Source: Pseudomonas sp. FP2335
Lineage (GTDB): Bacteria; Pseudomonadota; Gammaproteobacteria; Pseudomonadales; Pseudomonadaceae
DNA length: 64,000 nt
Direction: 5' to 3'
Assembly (NCBI RefSeq): GCF_030687535.1
Contig: NZ_CP117437.1
Span: 5,205,501-5,269,500, forward strand
This document shows positions 18,125 through 26,248 of this stretch, piece by piece. The notes beneath the pieces were generated by a model. The model made no database searches. It had not been told where the DNA came from and worked only from the letters and a program-made list of their open reading frames with translations. The number at the start of each line of letters is the position of its first letter. Position 1 is the first letter of the stretch. Both the position numbers and the translations under genes were made by a program.

Positions 18125-19003
18125 CTACCTGCGCCGCTGCTGCCAGGCAGCGGCCAACCCGCTCATGCAGATCACCCCGATGCCGACCACCGTGGTCAAG
18201 TCGGGGGTATGGTTGAATACCAGCCAGCCCAACAACCCCGCAAACACGATCTGGCAATAGCCGAACGGTGCCAGCAACGCCGGTGCCGCGAAGCGGAACG
18301 CCTGGGTCAACATCAAGTGCGCAGTCATCCCACAGGTGCCCAGCGCCAGCATCAACACGCCATGCCACAGCGTCGGGACCTGCCAGAAGAACGGCACCAT
18401 CGCACTCATCACCAAGGTGTTGCACAGGCCGGCGAAGAAGTTGCTGGTGGTCGGGCTGTCGTATTGGCTCAGGATGCGCGTGAGCAGTTGGTAGAAGCAG
18501 AAGAACAACGCCGAACACAGCGGCAGCAGCACCGCCGGGGTGAACAGTTCGCCACCGGGGTGGATGATGATCAGCACGCCGACAAACCCGCAGATCACCG
18601 CCAGCCACTGGCCGCGCGTAACGTGCTCACCGAGCAGCGGCACCGACAGCGCTGTCACCAGGATCGGTGCAAGGAAGTTCACTGCCGTGGCTTCCGCCAG
18701 GGGGATGTAATGCAGCGCCGTGGTAAAGAACAGGCTGGTACCCAGCAGGCACAACGCCCGCACCACCTGCATTCCCGGCCGTTTGCTGCGCAGTACGCGC
18801 AAGCCCGATTGCGGCAGGAAAATCCCGGCCATCAACAGGGTATGCACCAGATAGCGCGCCCAGACCACCATCACGATCGGGTAGAACCCGGCCAGGTATT
18901 TGGACAAGGCGTCGTGGCTGGAAAACAGGAAAGTCGCCACCACAATCAGCAAGATGCCTTTGAAAGGATGGTTGACGCCGGAGAGGGGAGTACTGACGGT
19001 CAT
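18125..19003 (-). CDS. DMT-superfamily (EamA) transporter
   Basis: 292 residues with two EamA repeats and ten predicted helices (first repeat about 20-150, second about 160-290). FSSHDALSKYLAG and WARYLVHTLLM are typical of the first repeat; QAFRFAAPALLAPFGYCQIV of the second. The start at 19003 is preferred over the Met five codons upstream because AAGAGAA precedes it. Substrate unknown; such proteins export or import small metabolites. Not obviously part of the quinate cluster. Confidence 0.85.
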   Translation of the reverse strand: MTVSTPLSGVNHPFKGILLIVVATFLFSSHDALSKYLAGFYPIVMVVWARYLVHTLLMAGIFLPQSGLRVLRSKRPGMQVVRALCLLGTSLFFTTALHYIPLAEATAVNFLAPILVTALSVPLLGEHVTRGQWLAVICGFVGVLIIIHPGGELFTPAVLLPLCSALFFCFYQLLTRILSQYDSPTTSNFFAGLCNTLVMSAMVPFFWQVPTLWHGVLMLALGTCGMTAHLMLTQAFRFAAPALLAPFGYCQIVFAGLLGWLVFNHTPDLTTVVGIGVICMSGLAAAWQQRRR

Positions 19004-19186
19004 TGAGTTCTCTTGCATGACAGGCTGAACGCGGGCTGCTCAACCCGGTAATCTAGCAGCCGGGCTTGCGTCTGCCCCAAGAGCATAACCAAACACTGTG
19101 CGAACAGCGCACTAAATCATGGGATTCGGGTCCAACCTCGCACGATCGCCCACGCATTGCACACTTTTTATCCAAGGCCTGCCGCT

Positions 19187-19603
19187 ATGAAAAAAGCCCT
19201 GTTTGTTCTCTCTGCCGTCGCCCTGCTCGCCGCTTGCGGCCAGGAAGCCAAGGACGCGCCCAAACCGGCGCCCGCCTCCGTGCAGGCGACCCTGGTGCCG
19301 GCCACCCCGCCCACCGACCAGTGGGTCGGCAAGTGGGTCGGCGTCGAAGGCCTGTACCTGACCATCGCCAAGGACGACAGCGTCGGCCGCGGGCATTACC
19401 TCATCACCATGCAATACGGCCTCGACGCCGGCGACTCCGGCACCTTCAAAGGTGAAGCCGCCGAAGACGGCATCGCCTTCACCCGCCCGGACGGCCCGCA
19501 ATTGCTGCGCGCCGGCGACGGTGCCGCCACTGGCCTCAAGTGGCTGGCAGATAAAAAGGACTGCCTGGTCGTGGCGAGTGGCGAAGGCTACTGCCGCCAA
19601 TAA
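19187..19603 (+). CDS. Small lipoprotein of unknown function
   Basis: 138 residues beginning MKKALFVLSAVALLAACG, a clear type II signal with lipobox LAAC (Cys at residue 17). The mature protein has a Pro/Ala linker (about 20-45), then a compact domain starting QWVGKWVGVEGLYLTI and ending with two Cys in KKDCLVVASGEGYC. The N-terminal WVGKWVG...L pattern is common to small periplasmic beta-sheet lipoproteins in Pseudomonas, but I do not recognise a named family. Stand-alone gene, 72 nt before ypfJ. Confidence 0.8.
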   Translation: MKKALFVLSAVALLAACGQEAKDAPKPAPASVQATLVPATPPTDQWVGKWVGVEGLYLTIAKDDSVGRGHYLITMQYGLDAGDSGTFKGEAAEDGIAFTRPDGPQLLRAGDGAATGLKWLADKKDCLVVASGEGYCRQ

Positions 19604-19674
19604 CGTCCATACTCCAACGAACTTGCCACAGTTAAGTTTCAACTTATAAAAGGCTTATCGAGAGGATTGCCCCC

Positions 19675-20562
19675 ATGCTATGGAAAAAAGGCCGACGCAG
19701 CGACAACGTGGTGGACGCCCGCGATGACAGTGGCGGCGGCGGTGGCGGCATGCGCTTCGGTGGCGGCAAGGGCCTGAGCCTGACCGCGATTGTGCTGATC
19801 GTCGGCATCGGCTGGCTGACCGGCCAGGACCCGTTGCAGATCCTCGGCCAACTCACCGGGCAGATGGAGCAGGCGCCGTCGGTCAGCACCCAGACGCGCC
19901 AGGCGCCGGCGGCCAATGACGAACAGGCCGACTTTGTCCGCGCCGTGCTCGGCGATACCGAAGACACCTGGGCCCAGGTGTTCCAGGAAAACGGCCTGAC
20001 CTACAAGAACCCGAAACTGATCCTGTTCCGTGGCCGGGTGAATTCGGCCTGCGGTGGCGCCACCTCGGCCAGCGGCCCGTTCTATTGCCCGGCCGACCAG
20101 CAGGTCTACCTGGACCTGGATTTCTTCCGCGAAATGTCGCAACGCTTCCAGGCCGCCGGCGACTTCGCCCAGGCCTACGTGATCGCCCACGAAGTCGGGC
20201 ACCACGTGCAGACGTTGCTCGGCATCTCGGCCAAGATCCAGACGGCCCGCCAACAAGGCCGGCAGATGCAGGGCGACGGCGGCCTGCTGGTGCGCCAGGA
20301 ACTGCAAGCCGACTGCTTCGCCGGCGTGTGGGCCAACCGTGCGCAAAAACGCTTGAACTGGCTGGAGCCCGGCGACATCGACGAAGCCCTGAACGCCGCC
20401 AACGCCATCGGCGACGACCGTTTGCAGCAACAGGGCCAAGGCCGCGTAGTACCGGACTCGTTCACCCACGGCACCTCGGCGCAACGCGTGCGCTGGTTCA
20501 AGACCGGCTTCGCCCAGGGCCAGATCACTCAATGCGATACCTTTTCCGCCAAGAGTCTCTAA
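19675..20562 (+). CDS. ypfJ: YpfJ-family neutral zinc metallopeptidase
   Basis: 295 residues. A Gly-rich, charged start (about 1-30) is followed by a membrane anchor (LTAIVLIVGIGWLTG, about 38-52) and a zinc protease domain with the active-site HEVGHH in AYVIAHEVGHHVQ (about 169-181) and ELQADCFAGVW (about 212-222), where Glu/Asp complete the metal site. PF04228 'putative neutral zinc metallopeptidase' is the expected family. Located at the inner membrane with the catalytic domain probably in the periplasm. Substrate unknown. The next gene begins at the very next base after its stop. Confidence 0.9.
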   Translation: MLWKKGRRSDNVVDARDDSGGGGGGMRFGGGKGLSLTAIVLIVGIGWLTGQDPLQILGQLTGQMEQAPSVSTQTRQAPAANDEQADFVRAVLGDTEDTWAQVFQENGLTYKNPKLILFRGRVNSACGGATSASGPFYCPADQQVYLDLDFFREMSQRFQAAGDFAQAYVIAHEVGHHVQTLLGISAKIQTARQQGRQMQGDGGLLVRQELQADCFAGVWANRAQKRLNWLEPGDIDEALNAANAIGDDRLQQQGQGRVVPDSFTHGTSAQRVRWFKTGFAQGQITQCDTFSAKSL

Positions 20563-21537
20563 ATGAATAAACGACTGGCATTGCTGCTGGGTCTGTTCGT
20601 CAGCTGTTCAACGTTCGCCGCTGGGCACGACATCAAGGACAGCGACCTCGATCGTTTCCCACTCAAGGCCGGGGATCTCAGCCTGGGCTTGAGCCAGGAC
20701 TGGCGCCAGCCGCTGCCAAACGTCACCCGCGCGCTGATCATCGTGCATGGCCGCCTGCGCGATGCCGCGGCCTATCTGCAAAGTGGCGAGCAGGCCGCCG
20801 AGAATGCCGGGCAAGCCACCCACACCCTGGTGATTGCACCGCGCTTTCTGACGGAGGCGGATGCGCGGCACGAGCATCTGGACAAGCGGATACTGCGCTG
20901 GACCGACAACGGCTGGATGGCCGGCGAACCGTCCACCGGCCCGGGCCCGATCAGTTCCTATGGCGCCCTCGACCAGATCATCAAGCACCTGGGCAACCGC
21001 AAGCTGTTCCCAGCGCTCAAGGAAATCGTGGTGGCCGGGCACTCCGGCGGTGGCCAGGTGATACAGCGTTTTGCCCTCACCAGCCACGATCATCCCAAGC
21101 TGCAAAGCGAAGGCATCGGCCTGCGGTATGTGGTGGCGAATCCTTCGTCCTACGCCTACTTCAGCCCACAGCGGCCGGTGCCGTTCGATGCCGCCAGTTG
21201 CCCAGGCTTCAACGACTGGAAATACGGCATGCAGAACCTGCCGGCCTATGCCAAAGGCCGCAGCGTCGAACAGCTGGAGCAGGCTTACGTGTCACGTGAC
21301 GTCACGTACCTGCTGGGCCAGCAGGACATCGACCCGAAGCATCACGCGCTGGATATAGGCTGCGAGGCACAAACCCAGGGCGCGTATCGGTTGATTCGTG
21401 GGCACAATTATTTCGACTACCTCAAGCAGCGGCATCCGCAGTTGCGTCATACGCTGGTGGAAGTGCCCGGTGTCGGGCATAACGGCGATGGGATGTTTAC
21501 GTCGCCGCAGGGGCAGAAGGTGTTGTTCACGCAATAA
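20563..21537 (+). CDS. Secreted alpha/beta-hydrolase-like protein
   Basis: 324 residues with a signal peptide (MNKRLALLLGLFVSCSTFAAG, cleavage about residue 20). Core features of the alpha/beta fold are visible: IIVHGRLRDA (about 59-68, oxyanion region), the nucleophile elbow GHSGGG (about 162-167), and a C-terminal VPGVGHNG whose His is the likely catalytic base. This fits a periplasmic or secreted esterase-type enzyme; the natural substrate is unknown. The ATG directly follows the ypfJ TAA with no gap, so the two are cotranscribed and probably coupled. A REPIN starts 3 nt after its stop. Confidence 0.75.
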   Translation: MNKRLALLLGLFVSCSTFAAGHDIKDSDLDRFPLKAGDLSLGLSQDWRQPLPNVTRALIIVHGRLRDAAAYLQSGEQAAENAGQATHTLVIAPRFLTEADARHEHLDKRILRWTDNGWMAGEPSTGPGPISSYGALDQIIKHLGNRKLFPALKEIVVAGHSGGGQVIQRFALTSHDHPKLQSEGIGLRYVVANPSSYAYFSPQRPVPFDAASCPGFNDWKYGMQNLPAYAKGRSVEQLEQAYVSRDVTYLLGQQDIDPKHHALDIGCEAQTQGAYRLIRGHNYFDYLKQRHPQLRHTLVEVPGVGHNGDGMFTSPQGQKVLFTQ

Positions 21538-21540
21538 AAC

Positions 21541-21646
21541 TGTGGGAGCGGGCTTGCCCGCGAAAGCGGTGGGTCAGTCGATCGATGTATAGCTGACACA
21601 CCGTATTCGCGAGCAAGCCCGCTCCCACACGAGCCAGCTCCCACAG
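21541..21646. repeat. REPIN (GCGGGCTTG class)
   Basis: Inverted arms TGTGGGAGCGGGCTTGCCCG and CGAGCAAGCCCGCTCCCACA with an extra partial arm GAGCCAGCTCCCACA at the right end. It lies between convergent genes, where it may also act in termination. Confidence 0.88.
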
Positions 21647-21665
21647 TTGATCTTCATTGTCTGTG

Positions 21666-22253
21666 TTAGATCATCCGGCGCAAGGCCGCGCAGTCCTCGG
21701 CATGCCAATCGGCAAGTTCCGGCCACGGGTTCTGCGCCAGGTTGACCAACACCGTCCGCGCCCCCGCCGCCCGACCGCACTCCAGGTCAAAGCGATAATC
21801 GCCGACCATCACCATTGTGCTCGGCGCCACATCCCATGCCGCCGCCAGTTTCAACAAGCCATCCGGGTCCGGCTTGGGCTGCGCATCATCACGCCCCAAT
21901 ACGTCCTCGACGGCAAAGCAGTCCGCCAAACCAATCGCCTCCAGAGTGATGTGCGCCAGTTCCCGCGCATTGCGGGTCAGGATGCCCAGGCGATAACCGC
22001 GCCCGGCCAGTTCACGCACCAGTTCCACTGCGCCCTCGGCCGCGACCGAACCCAGGGCCAGCTCGCGCTCATGTTCCAGCAACCACCCATGCTTGGCCGC
22101 CGCGAGGTCCTTGGGCAGGGCAGCCAGGTGCGTGAGGATGTCGTCCTGCGCAGGAATCTCCAGGGCCTGGCGGATCGCCGCAAAGTCATGCACGGCCACC
22201 GTCAGGGTGCCGTCCATGTCGAATACCCAGTGCTTGATGTGCGACAGGCTCAC
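21666..22253 (-). CDS. HAD-family phosphatase (phosphoglycolate-phosphatase-like)
   Basis: 195 residues from a GTG at 22253 whose first bases overlap the tesB stop (GTGA). HAD motif I is FDMDGTLT (about residues 10-17), motif II is in LGILTRNA (Thr), and motif III/IV lie in KPDPDGLLKLA and VMVGDYRFDLECG. These are the hallmarks of a Mg2+-dependent phosphoester hydrolase; the cap is small and helical. Substrate not determined. No in-frame ATG gives a complete motif I with enough leader, and the 4-nt overlap with tesB argues for the GTG. Confidence 0.85.
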   Translation of the reverse strand: MSLSHIKHWVFDMDGTLTVAVHDFAAIRQALEIPAQDDILTHLAALPKDLAAAKHGWLLEHERELALGSVAAEGAVELVRELAGRGYRLGILTRNARELAHITLEAIGLADCFAVEDVLGRDDAQPKPDPDGLLKLAAAWDVAPSTMVMVGDYRFDLECGRAAGARTVLVNLAQNPWPELADWHAEDCAALRRMI

Positions 22254-23119
22254 GTCCAATCCTTGCGATGGCGGATCAAGCCTTCCTGCGTTACCGAAGC
22301 CACCAATTGCCCCGCGCGGTTGTACACGCTGCCACGGGAGAACCCACGGGAATTGCCGGCCCACGGGCTGTCCATGGCGTAGAGCAACCAGTCATCGGCG
22401 CGCAGGTCGGCGTGGAACCACAGCGCGTGGTCGAGGCTGGCGACCTGCATGTCTTTCTGCCACACGGTCTTGCCATGGGGCAGCAACGAGGTGGTCAGCA
22501 AGCCGAAGTCCGAGGCGTAGGCCAGCAGGTATTTGTGCAGCGCAGGCGTGTCGGCCAACGCGCCGTCGGCACGAAACCACACGTACTTGACCGGGTCGGA
22601 CGGCTGCGGGTTGAACGGGTCTTTTTCGGTGACCGGGCGCACTTCGATCGGCTTGGGGCACAGCAGCTTGTCGCGCATATGCTCGGGGATCAGGTGCGCG
22701 CGTTGCTGGGTCAGCTCCAGCTCCGACGGCAGGTTTTCCGGGCCGACCACCACGGGCATGGTGCTCTGGTGTGCGAAGCCCTCTTCGTCGTACTGGAACG
22801 AGGCGCTGCAGGTGAAGATCGGGTTGCCCTTCTGGATCGCGGTGACCCGGCGCGTGCTGAAACTGCCGCCATCGCGCACACGGTCGACCGAATACACAAC
22901 CGGCAATGCTGCATCACCGGGACGCAGGAAATAGCCGTGCAATGAGTGCACATGCCGCGCTTCTTCTACGGTCTGGCTGGCCGCCGACAGCGACTGGCCG
23001 AGCACCTGGCCGCCGAACAGTTGACGAAAACCCAGGTCCTGGCTGCGGCCGCGAAAGAGGTTTTCCTCGATCGGCTCCAGGGTCAGCAAGTCCACCAGAT
23101 CTTCCAATACTTGGCTCAT
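22250..23119 (-). CDS. tesB: TesB, acyl-CoA thioesterase II
   Basis: 289 residues with two hot-dog domains, the usual TesB size. It hydrolyses medium- and long-chain acyl-CoA. The N-terminus reads MSQVLEDLVDLLTLEPIEENLFRG; VHSLHGYFLRPGD and FSTRRVTAIQKG are characteristic, and DHALWFH (Asp of the catalytic triad) lies in the second domain, near residue 230. The ATG is preceded by AGGAG. It is the first gene of a two-gene unit with the HAD phosphatase. Confidence 0.93.
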   Translation of the reverse strand: MSQVLEDLVDLLTLEPIEENLFRGRSQDLGFRQLFGGQVLGQSLSAASQTVEEARHVHSLHGYFLRPGDAALPVVYSVDRVRDGGSFSTRRVTAIQKGNPIFTCSASFQYDEEGFAHQSTMPVVVGPENLPSELELTQQRAHLIPEHMRDKLLCPKPIEVRPVTEKDPFNPQPSDPVKYVWFRADGALADTPALHKYLLAYASDFGLLTTSLLPHGKTVWQKDMQVASLDHALWFHADLRADDWLLYAMDSPWAGNSRGFSRGSVYNRAGQLVASVTQEGLIRHRKDWT

Positions 23120-23157
23120 AGAGCAACTCCTACAATCTATGGGGCATTCCGGTCTGC

Positions 23158-23727
23158 TTATCCGTGCAGCGTGTCCAACCATTGGGCGCGGGTGATGCGG
23201 TACAACACATGATGGCGCAGCGGGTCATCGGCTGCGACCTTGGGGTGTGCAAAATCTGCCAGGGGATCGTAATGCATACCGATGGCCTGCATGACTTTTT
23301 GTGATGGCATGTTGGCTTCGGTGGTAAAGGCGACGACTTCATCCAGCTGCAAGCGATCGAAGCCGCAGCGCAACGCCGTCCACGCCGCTTCGCTGGCGTA
23401 GCCCAGGCCCCAATGTTCGCGGGCCAGGCGCCAGCCGATTTCCACCGCCGGGGTGAAGGCGGCGTCAAAGCTGACATGCTGCAAGCCGGTCAAGCCGATG
23501 AACTCGCCGCTGTCCTTGCGCTGCAAGGCCCACAGGCCGAAGCCATATTCGGCGAAGTGGCCACGAATGCGGCCGATCAATGCAGCGCTTTCCAGGTGGC
23601 TCAGCCTGGCCGGGAAATAGCGCATCACCTGTGGGTCGGCGCACATGCGCGCAAACTCCGGCAGGTCGCTGTCGCGCCATTGGCGCAGCACCAGGCGCGC
23701 ACTTTCCAGTTCGAGTATCGGCTCCAT
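23158..23727 (-). CDS. GNAT-family N-acetyltransferase (RimJ/RimL-like)
   Basis: 189 residues, start ATG with a GGGAGGGG ribosome site. The N-terminal LESARLVLRQWRDSDLPEF is the standard RimJ/RimL-like opening, and the acetyl-CoA loop region is IGWRLAREHWGLGYASEA (about 97-114), followed by VAFTTEANMPSQKVMQAIGM (about 132-151). These enzymes acetylate an amino group of a protein N-terminus or small molecule; the target here is unknown. The gene is divergent from an HDAC-like amidohydrolase with only 75 bp between start codons. Confidence 0.88.
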   Translation of the reverse strand: MEPILELESARLVLRQWRDSDLPEFARMCADPQVMRYFPARLSHLESAALIGRIRGHFAEYGFGLWALQRKDSGEFIGLTGLQHVSFDAAFTPAVEIGWRLAREHWGLGYASEAAWTALRCGFDRLQLDEVVAFTTEANMPSQKVMQAIGMHYDPLADFAHPKVAADDPLRHHVLYRITRAQWLDTLHG

Positions 23728-23802
23728 GGGTCCCCTCCCTTGCCATGTGCGTGAGTGTACAACGCGGGTAAGATCCGTCGCAGGTTCCCGTCAGATAATC
23801 CC

Positions 23803-24723
23803 ATGCCTTTACCACTGATCTACCACGATGATTACAGCCCCGAGTTCCCGGCGGACCACCGCTTCCCCATGGACAAGTTCCGCCTGTTGCGTGACCACTT
23901 GGTGTCCAGCGGGTTGACCGAGGACAGCCAACTGCTGCGCCCGCAACTGTGCCCACCCGAGATCCTGGCGCTGGCCCATGACCCCGGCTACATCGAACGC
24001 TACATGGGCGGTGAACTGTCCCGCGAAGACCAGCGCCGCCTCGGCCTGCCGTGGAACGAAGCCCTGGCGCGGCGTACCGTGCGGGCGGTGGGCGGCTCGA
24101 TCCTCGCCGCCGAACAGGCGCTGGAACACGGGCTCGCCTGCCACCTGGCGGGCGGCACGCACCACGCCCACTACGATTACCCGGCGGGCTTTTGCATCTT
24201 CAACGACCTGGCGGTGATCAGCCATTACCTGCTCGCCAGCGGCCGGGTCAATCGCGTGCTGATCTTCGACTGCGACGTGCACCAGGGCGACGGCACCGCA
24301 CGCATCCTCCATGACACACCGGAGGCCATCACCGTGTCGCTGCACTGCGAAAAGAACTTCCCCGCACGCAAGGCCCAGAGCGACTGGGACATCCCGCTGC
24401 CCATGGGCATGGGCGACGGCGACTACCTCAAGGTGGTGGACGATGCGCTCAATTACCTGCTGCCGCTCTACCAGCCGGACCTGGTGCTGTACGACGCCGG
24501 CGTCGACGTGCACAAGGACGACGCCCTCGGCTACCTCAAGCTGACAGACCAAGGCGTCGCCGCCCGCGATGAAAGCGTGATGCGCCACTGCCTGGGCCGC
24601 GACATCCCGGTGATGGGCGTGATCGGCGGCGGCTACAGCAAGGACCGCCCTGCCCTGGCCCGCCGCCACGGCATCCTGCACCACAGCGCACAACGGGTGT
24701 GGACGTCATCAGGTTGTCATTGA
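23803..24723 (+). CDS. Histone-deacetylase-superfamily amidohydrolase
   Basis: 306 residues, starting MPLPLIYHDDYSPEFPADHRF. Zinc and catalytic residues of the arginase/deacetylase fold are visible: GGTHHA (His dyad, about 136-141), DCDVHQGDGT (about 170-179), the metal Asp in YDAGVDVHKDD, and the C-terminal GGGY with the transition-state Tyr. Closest in style to bacterial class IV HDAC-like proteins, which remove acetyl groups from proteins, polyamines or small amides. The start 16 codons into the open frame is chosen because the domain's first strand begins here. Divergent from the GNAT gene. Confidence 0.88.
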   Translation: MPLPLIYHDDYSPEFPADHRFPMDKFRLLRDHLVSSGLTEDSQLLRPQLCPPEILALAHDPGYIERYMGGELSREDQRRLGLPWNEALARRTVRAVGGSILAAEQALEHGLACHLAGGTHHAHYDYPAGFCIFNDLAVISHYLLASGRVNRVLIFDCDVHQGDGTARILHDTPEAITVSLHCEKNFPARKAQSDWDIPLPMGMGDGDYLKVVDDALNYLLPLYQPDLVLYDAGVDVHKDDALGYLKLTDQGVAARDESVMRHCLGRDIPVMGVIGGGYSKDRPALARRHGILHHSAQRVWTSSGCH

Positions 24724-24759
24724 GTTGTGCGCGTTACCCACAATGCCTGTGGAACGGCC

Positions 24760-24768
24760 TGTGGATAA
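24760..24768 (-). other. Perfect DnaA box (1 of 4)
   Basis: TGTGGATAA, the complement of the DnaA box TTATCCACA. It is in the gap before the flavoprotein gene; a one-mismatch box (TTACCCACA) lies at 24734-24742. Confidence 0.55.
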
Positions 24769-24894
24769 CTTGAGCGTAAGCACCTAAGAGTCAATATCTG
24801 TAAGGCCTGTAGGAAGCTGTACATTTTTTGATCAGGCGTTTGCGCTGTCCTCGGGTAGAATGCTCGGCCTGTTTATCCGACCGTAGCCCTCGCC

Positions 24895-26121
24895 ATGCCC
24901 CAGACCGCACCCCAACACGTCACCATCATCGGCGGCGGCCCCGCCGGGCTGATGGCCGCCGAAGTCTTGAGCCAGGCGGGGCTGCGCGTGGACCTGTACG
25001 ACGGCATGCCGTCGGTGGGGCGCAAATTCCTGCTGGCCGGTGTTGGCGGCATGAACATCACCCACTCCGAAGCCTACCCGGCGTTTCTGTCGCGCTACGC
25101 CGAACGAGCGCCGTACATCGCCCCGCTGCTGCGTGGATTTGGCGCCGAAGCATTGTGCGAATGGATACATGGGTTGGGTATCGAAACCTTTGTCGGCACC
25201 TCCGGCCGGGTGTTTCCTACCGACATGAAAGCCGCCCCCCTACTGCGCGCCTGGCTCAAGCGCCTGCGCGACCAGGGCGTGGTTATCCACACCCGGCACC
25301 GTTGGACCGGCTGGAATGCCCACGGCGATTTACTTATCCACAGTCTCGACGGCGAAAAAACCGTGCGCGGCGATGCGGTACTGTTGGCCCTCGGCGGTGG
25401 CAGTTGGTCGCGCCTGGGTTCCGACGGTACCTGGCTCAAGCTGCTGGAAGGCAAAGGCGTGCCCTGTGCCCCGCTGCAAGCGAGCAACTGCGGCTTCGAG
25501 GTGTCAGCCTGGAGCGAGTTGATGGTCAGCAAATTCGCCGGTGCGCCGTTGAAAAACGTCGCCATCGGCTTGGGCGACGACAAACCCCGGCTGGGGGAAT
25601 GTGTGATCACCGCCGCCGGTATCGAAGGCAGTTTGATCTACGCGTTGTCGGCGCCGATTCGCGAGGCGATCAATACAACCGGTTCGGCCACCGTGAATAT
25701 CGACCTGTTGCCGAGCAAGCCTGTGGATAAGGTTCAAGCTGCATTGGCCAAGCCCCGTGGTTCGCGCTCGATGAGCAAACACTTGCACAGCCAGTTGGGG
25801 CTGGATGGCGTGAAAGCGGCGTTATTACGCGAGTTGGCGCCCGCCGAACACTTCAACGATCCGGCGCAGCTGGCCGCCGCCATCAAGGCCCTGCCGCTGA
25901 CCCTGGTGAAAACCCGGCCGATGGACGAAGCGATCAGCACCGCCGGCGGCGTGCCGTTCGAAGCGCTGGATGAGCGCTTGATGCTCAAGCAATTGCCAGG
26001 CGTATTTTGTGCCGGAGAGATGCTGGACTGGGAAGCACCGACGGGCGGGTATTTGCTGACGGGGTGTTTTGCCAGCGGGCGAGCGGCTGGGCGGGGGATG
26101 GTGGAGTGGCTTAAACGCTGA
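24895..26121 (+). CDS. HI0933/YhiN-family flavoprotein (FAD-dependent oxidoreductase)
   Basis: 408 residues. The Rossmann FAD motif HVTIIGGGPAGLMAAEVL is at residues 8-25, and GRKFLLAGVGGMNITHSE (about 43-60) is diagnostic of the HI0933-like (TIGR03862) group. A second flavin motif, GEMLDWEAPTGGY, is at about 377-389. The reaction is not established for the family. Three perfect DnaA boxes lie inside the reading frame. Start ATG has no strong ribosome site but the FAD motif begins correctly at this distance. A REP element follows. Confidence 0.88.
   Translation: MPQTAPQHVTIIGGGPAGLMAAEVLSQAGLRVDLYDGMPSVGRKFLLAGVGGMNITHSEAYPAFLSRYAERAPYIAPLLRGFGAEALCEWIHGLGIETFVGTSGRVFPTDMKAAPLLRAWLKRLRDQGVVIHTRHRWTGWNAHGDLLIHSLDGEKTVRGDAVLLALGGGSWSRLGSDGTWLKLLEGKGVPCAPLQASNCGFEVSAWSELMVSKFAGAPLKNVAIGLGDDKPRLGECVITAAGIEGSLIYALSAPIREAINTTGSATVNIDLLPSKPVDKVQAALAKPRGSRSMSKHLHSQLGLDGVKAALLRELAPAEHFNDPAQLAAAIKALPLTLVKTRPMDEAISTAGGVPFEALDERLMLKQLPGVFCAGEMLDWEAPTGGYLLTGCFASGRAAGRGMVEWLKR
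25283..25291 (+). other. Perfect DnaA box (2 of 4)
   Basis: TTATCCACA inside the flavoprotein gene. Confidence 0.5.
25334..25342 (+). other. Perfect DnaA box (3 of 4)
   Basis: TTATCCACA inside the flavoprotein gene, 51 bp from box 2 and in the same orientation. Confidence 0.5.
25722..25730 (-). other. Perfect DnaA box (4 of 4)
   Basis: TGTGGATAA inside the flavoprotein gene, in the orientation of box 1. Confidence 0.5.
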
Positions 26122-26141
26122 GGTTTGGATTCAAAGCTCCC

Positions 26142-26226
26142 TTCGCGAGCAAGCCCGCTCCCACATTTTGACCGCATTTTCATGTCGAAACTCGGTCGAG
26201 TGTGGGAGCGGGCTTGCTCGCGAAGG
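26142..26226. repeat. REPIN (GCGGGCTTG class)
   Basis: Arms TTCGCGAGCAAGCCCGCTCC and GGAGCGGGCTTGCTCGCGAA around a spacer that contains ACCGCATTTTCATGTCGAAACTCG in part. It separates convergent genes. Confidence 0.88.
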
Positions 26227-26248
26227 GGCCATCAGCCACAGCGCAAAA

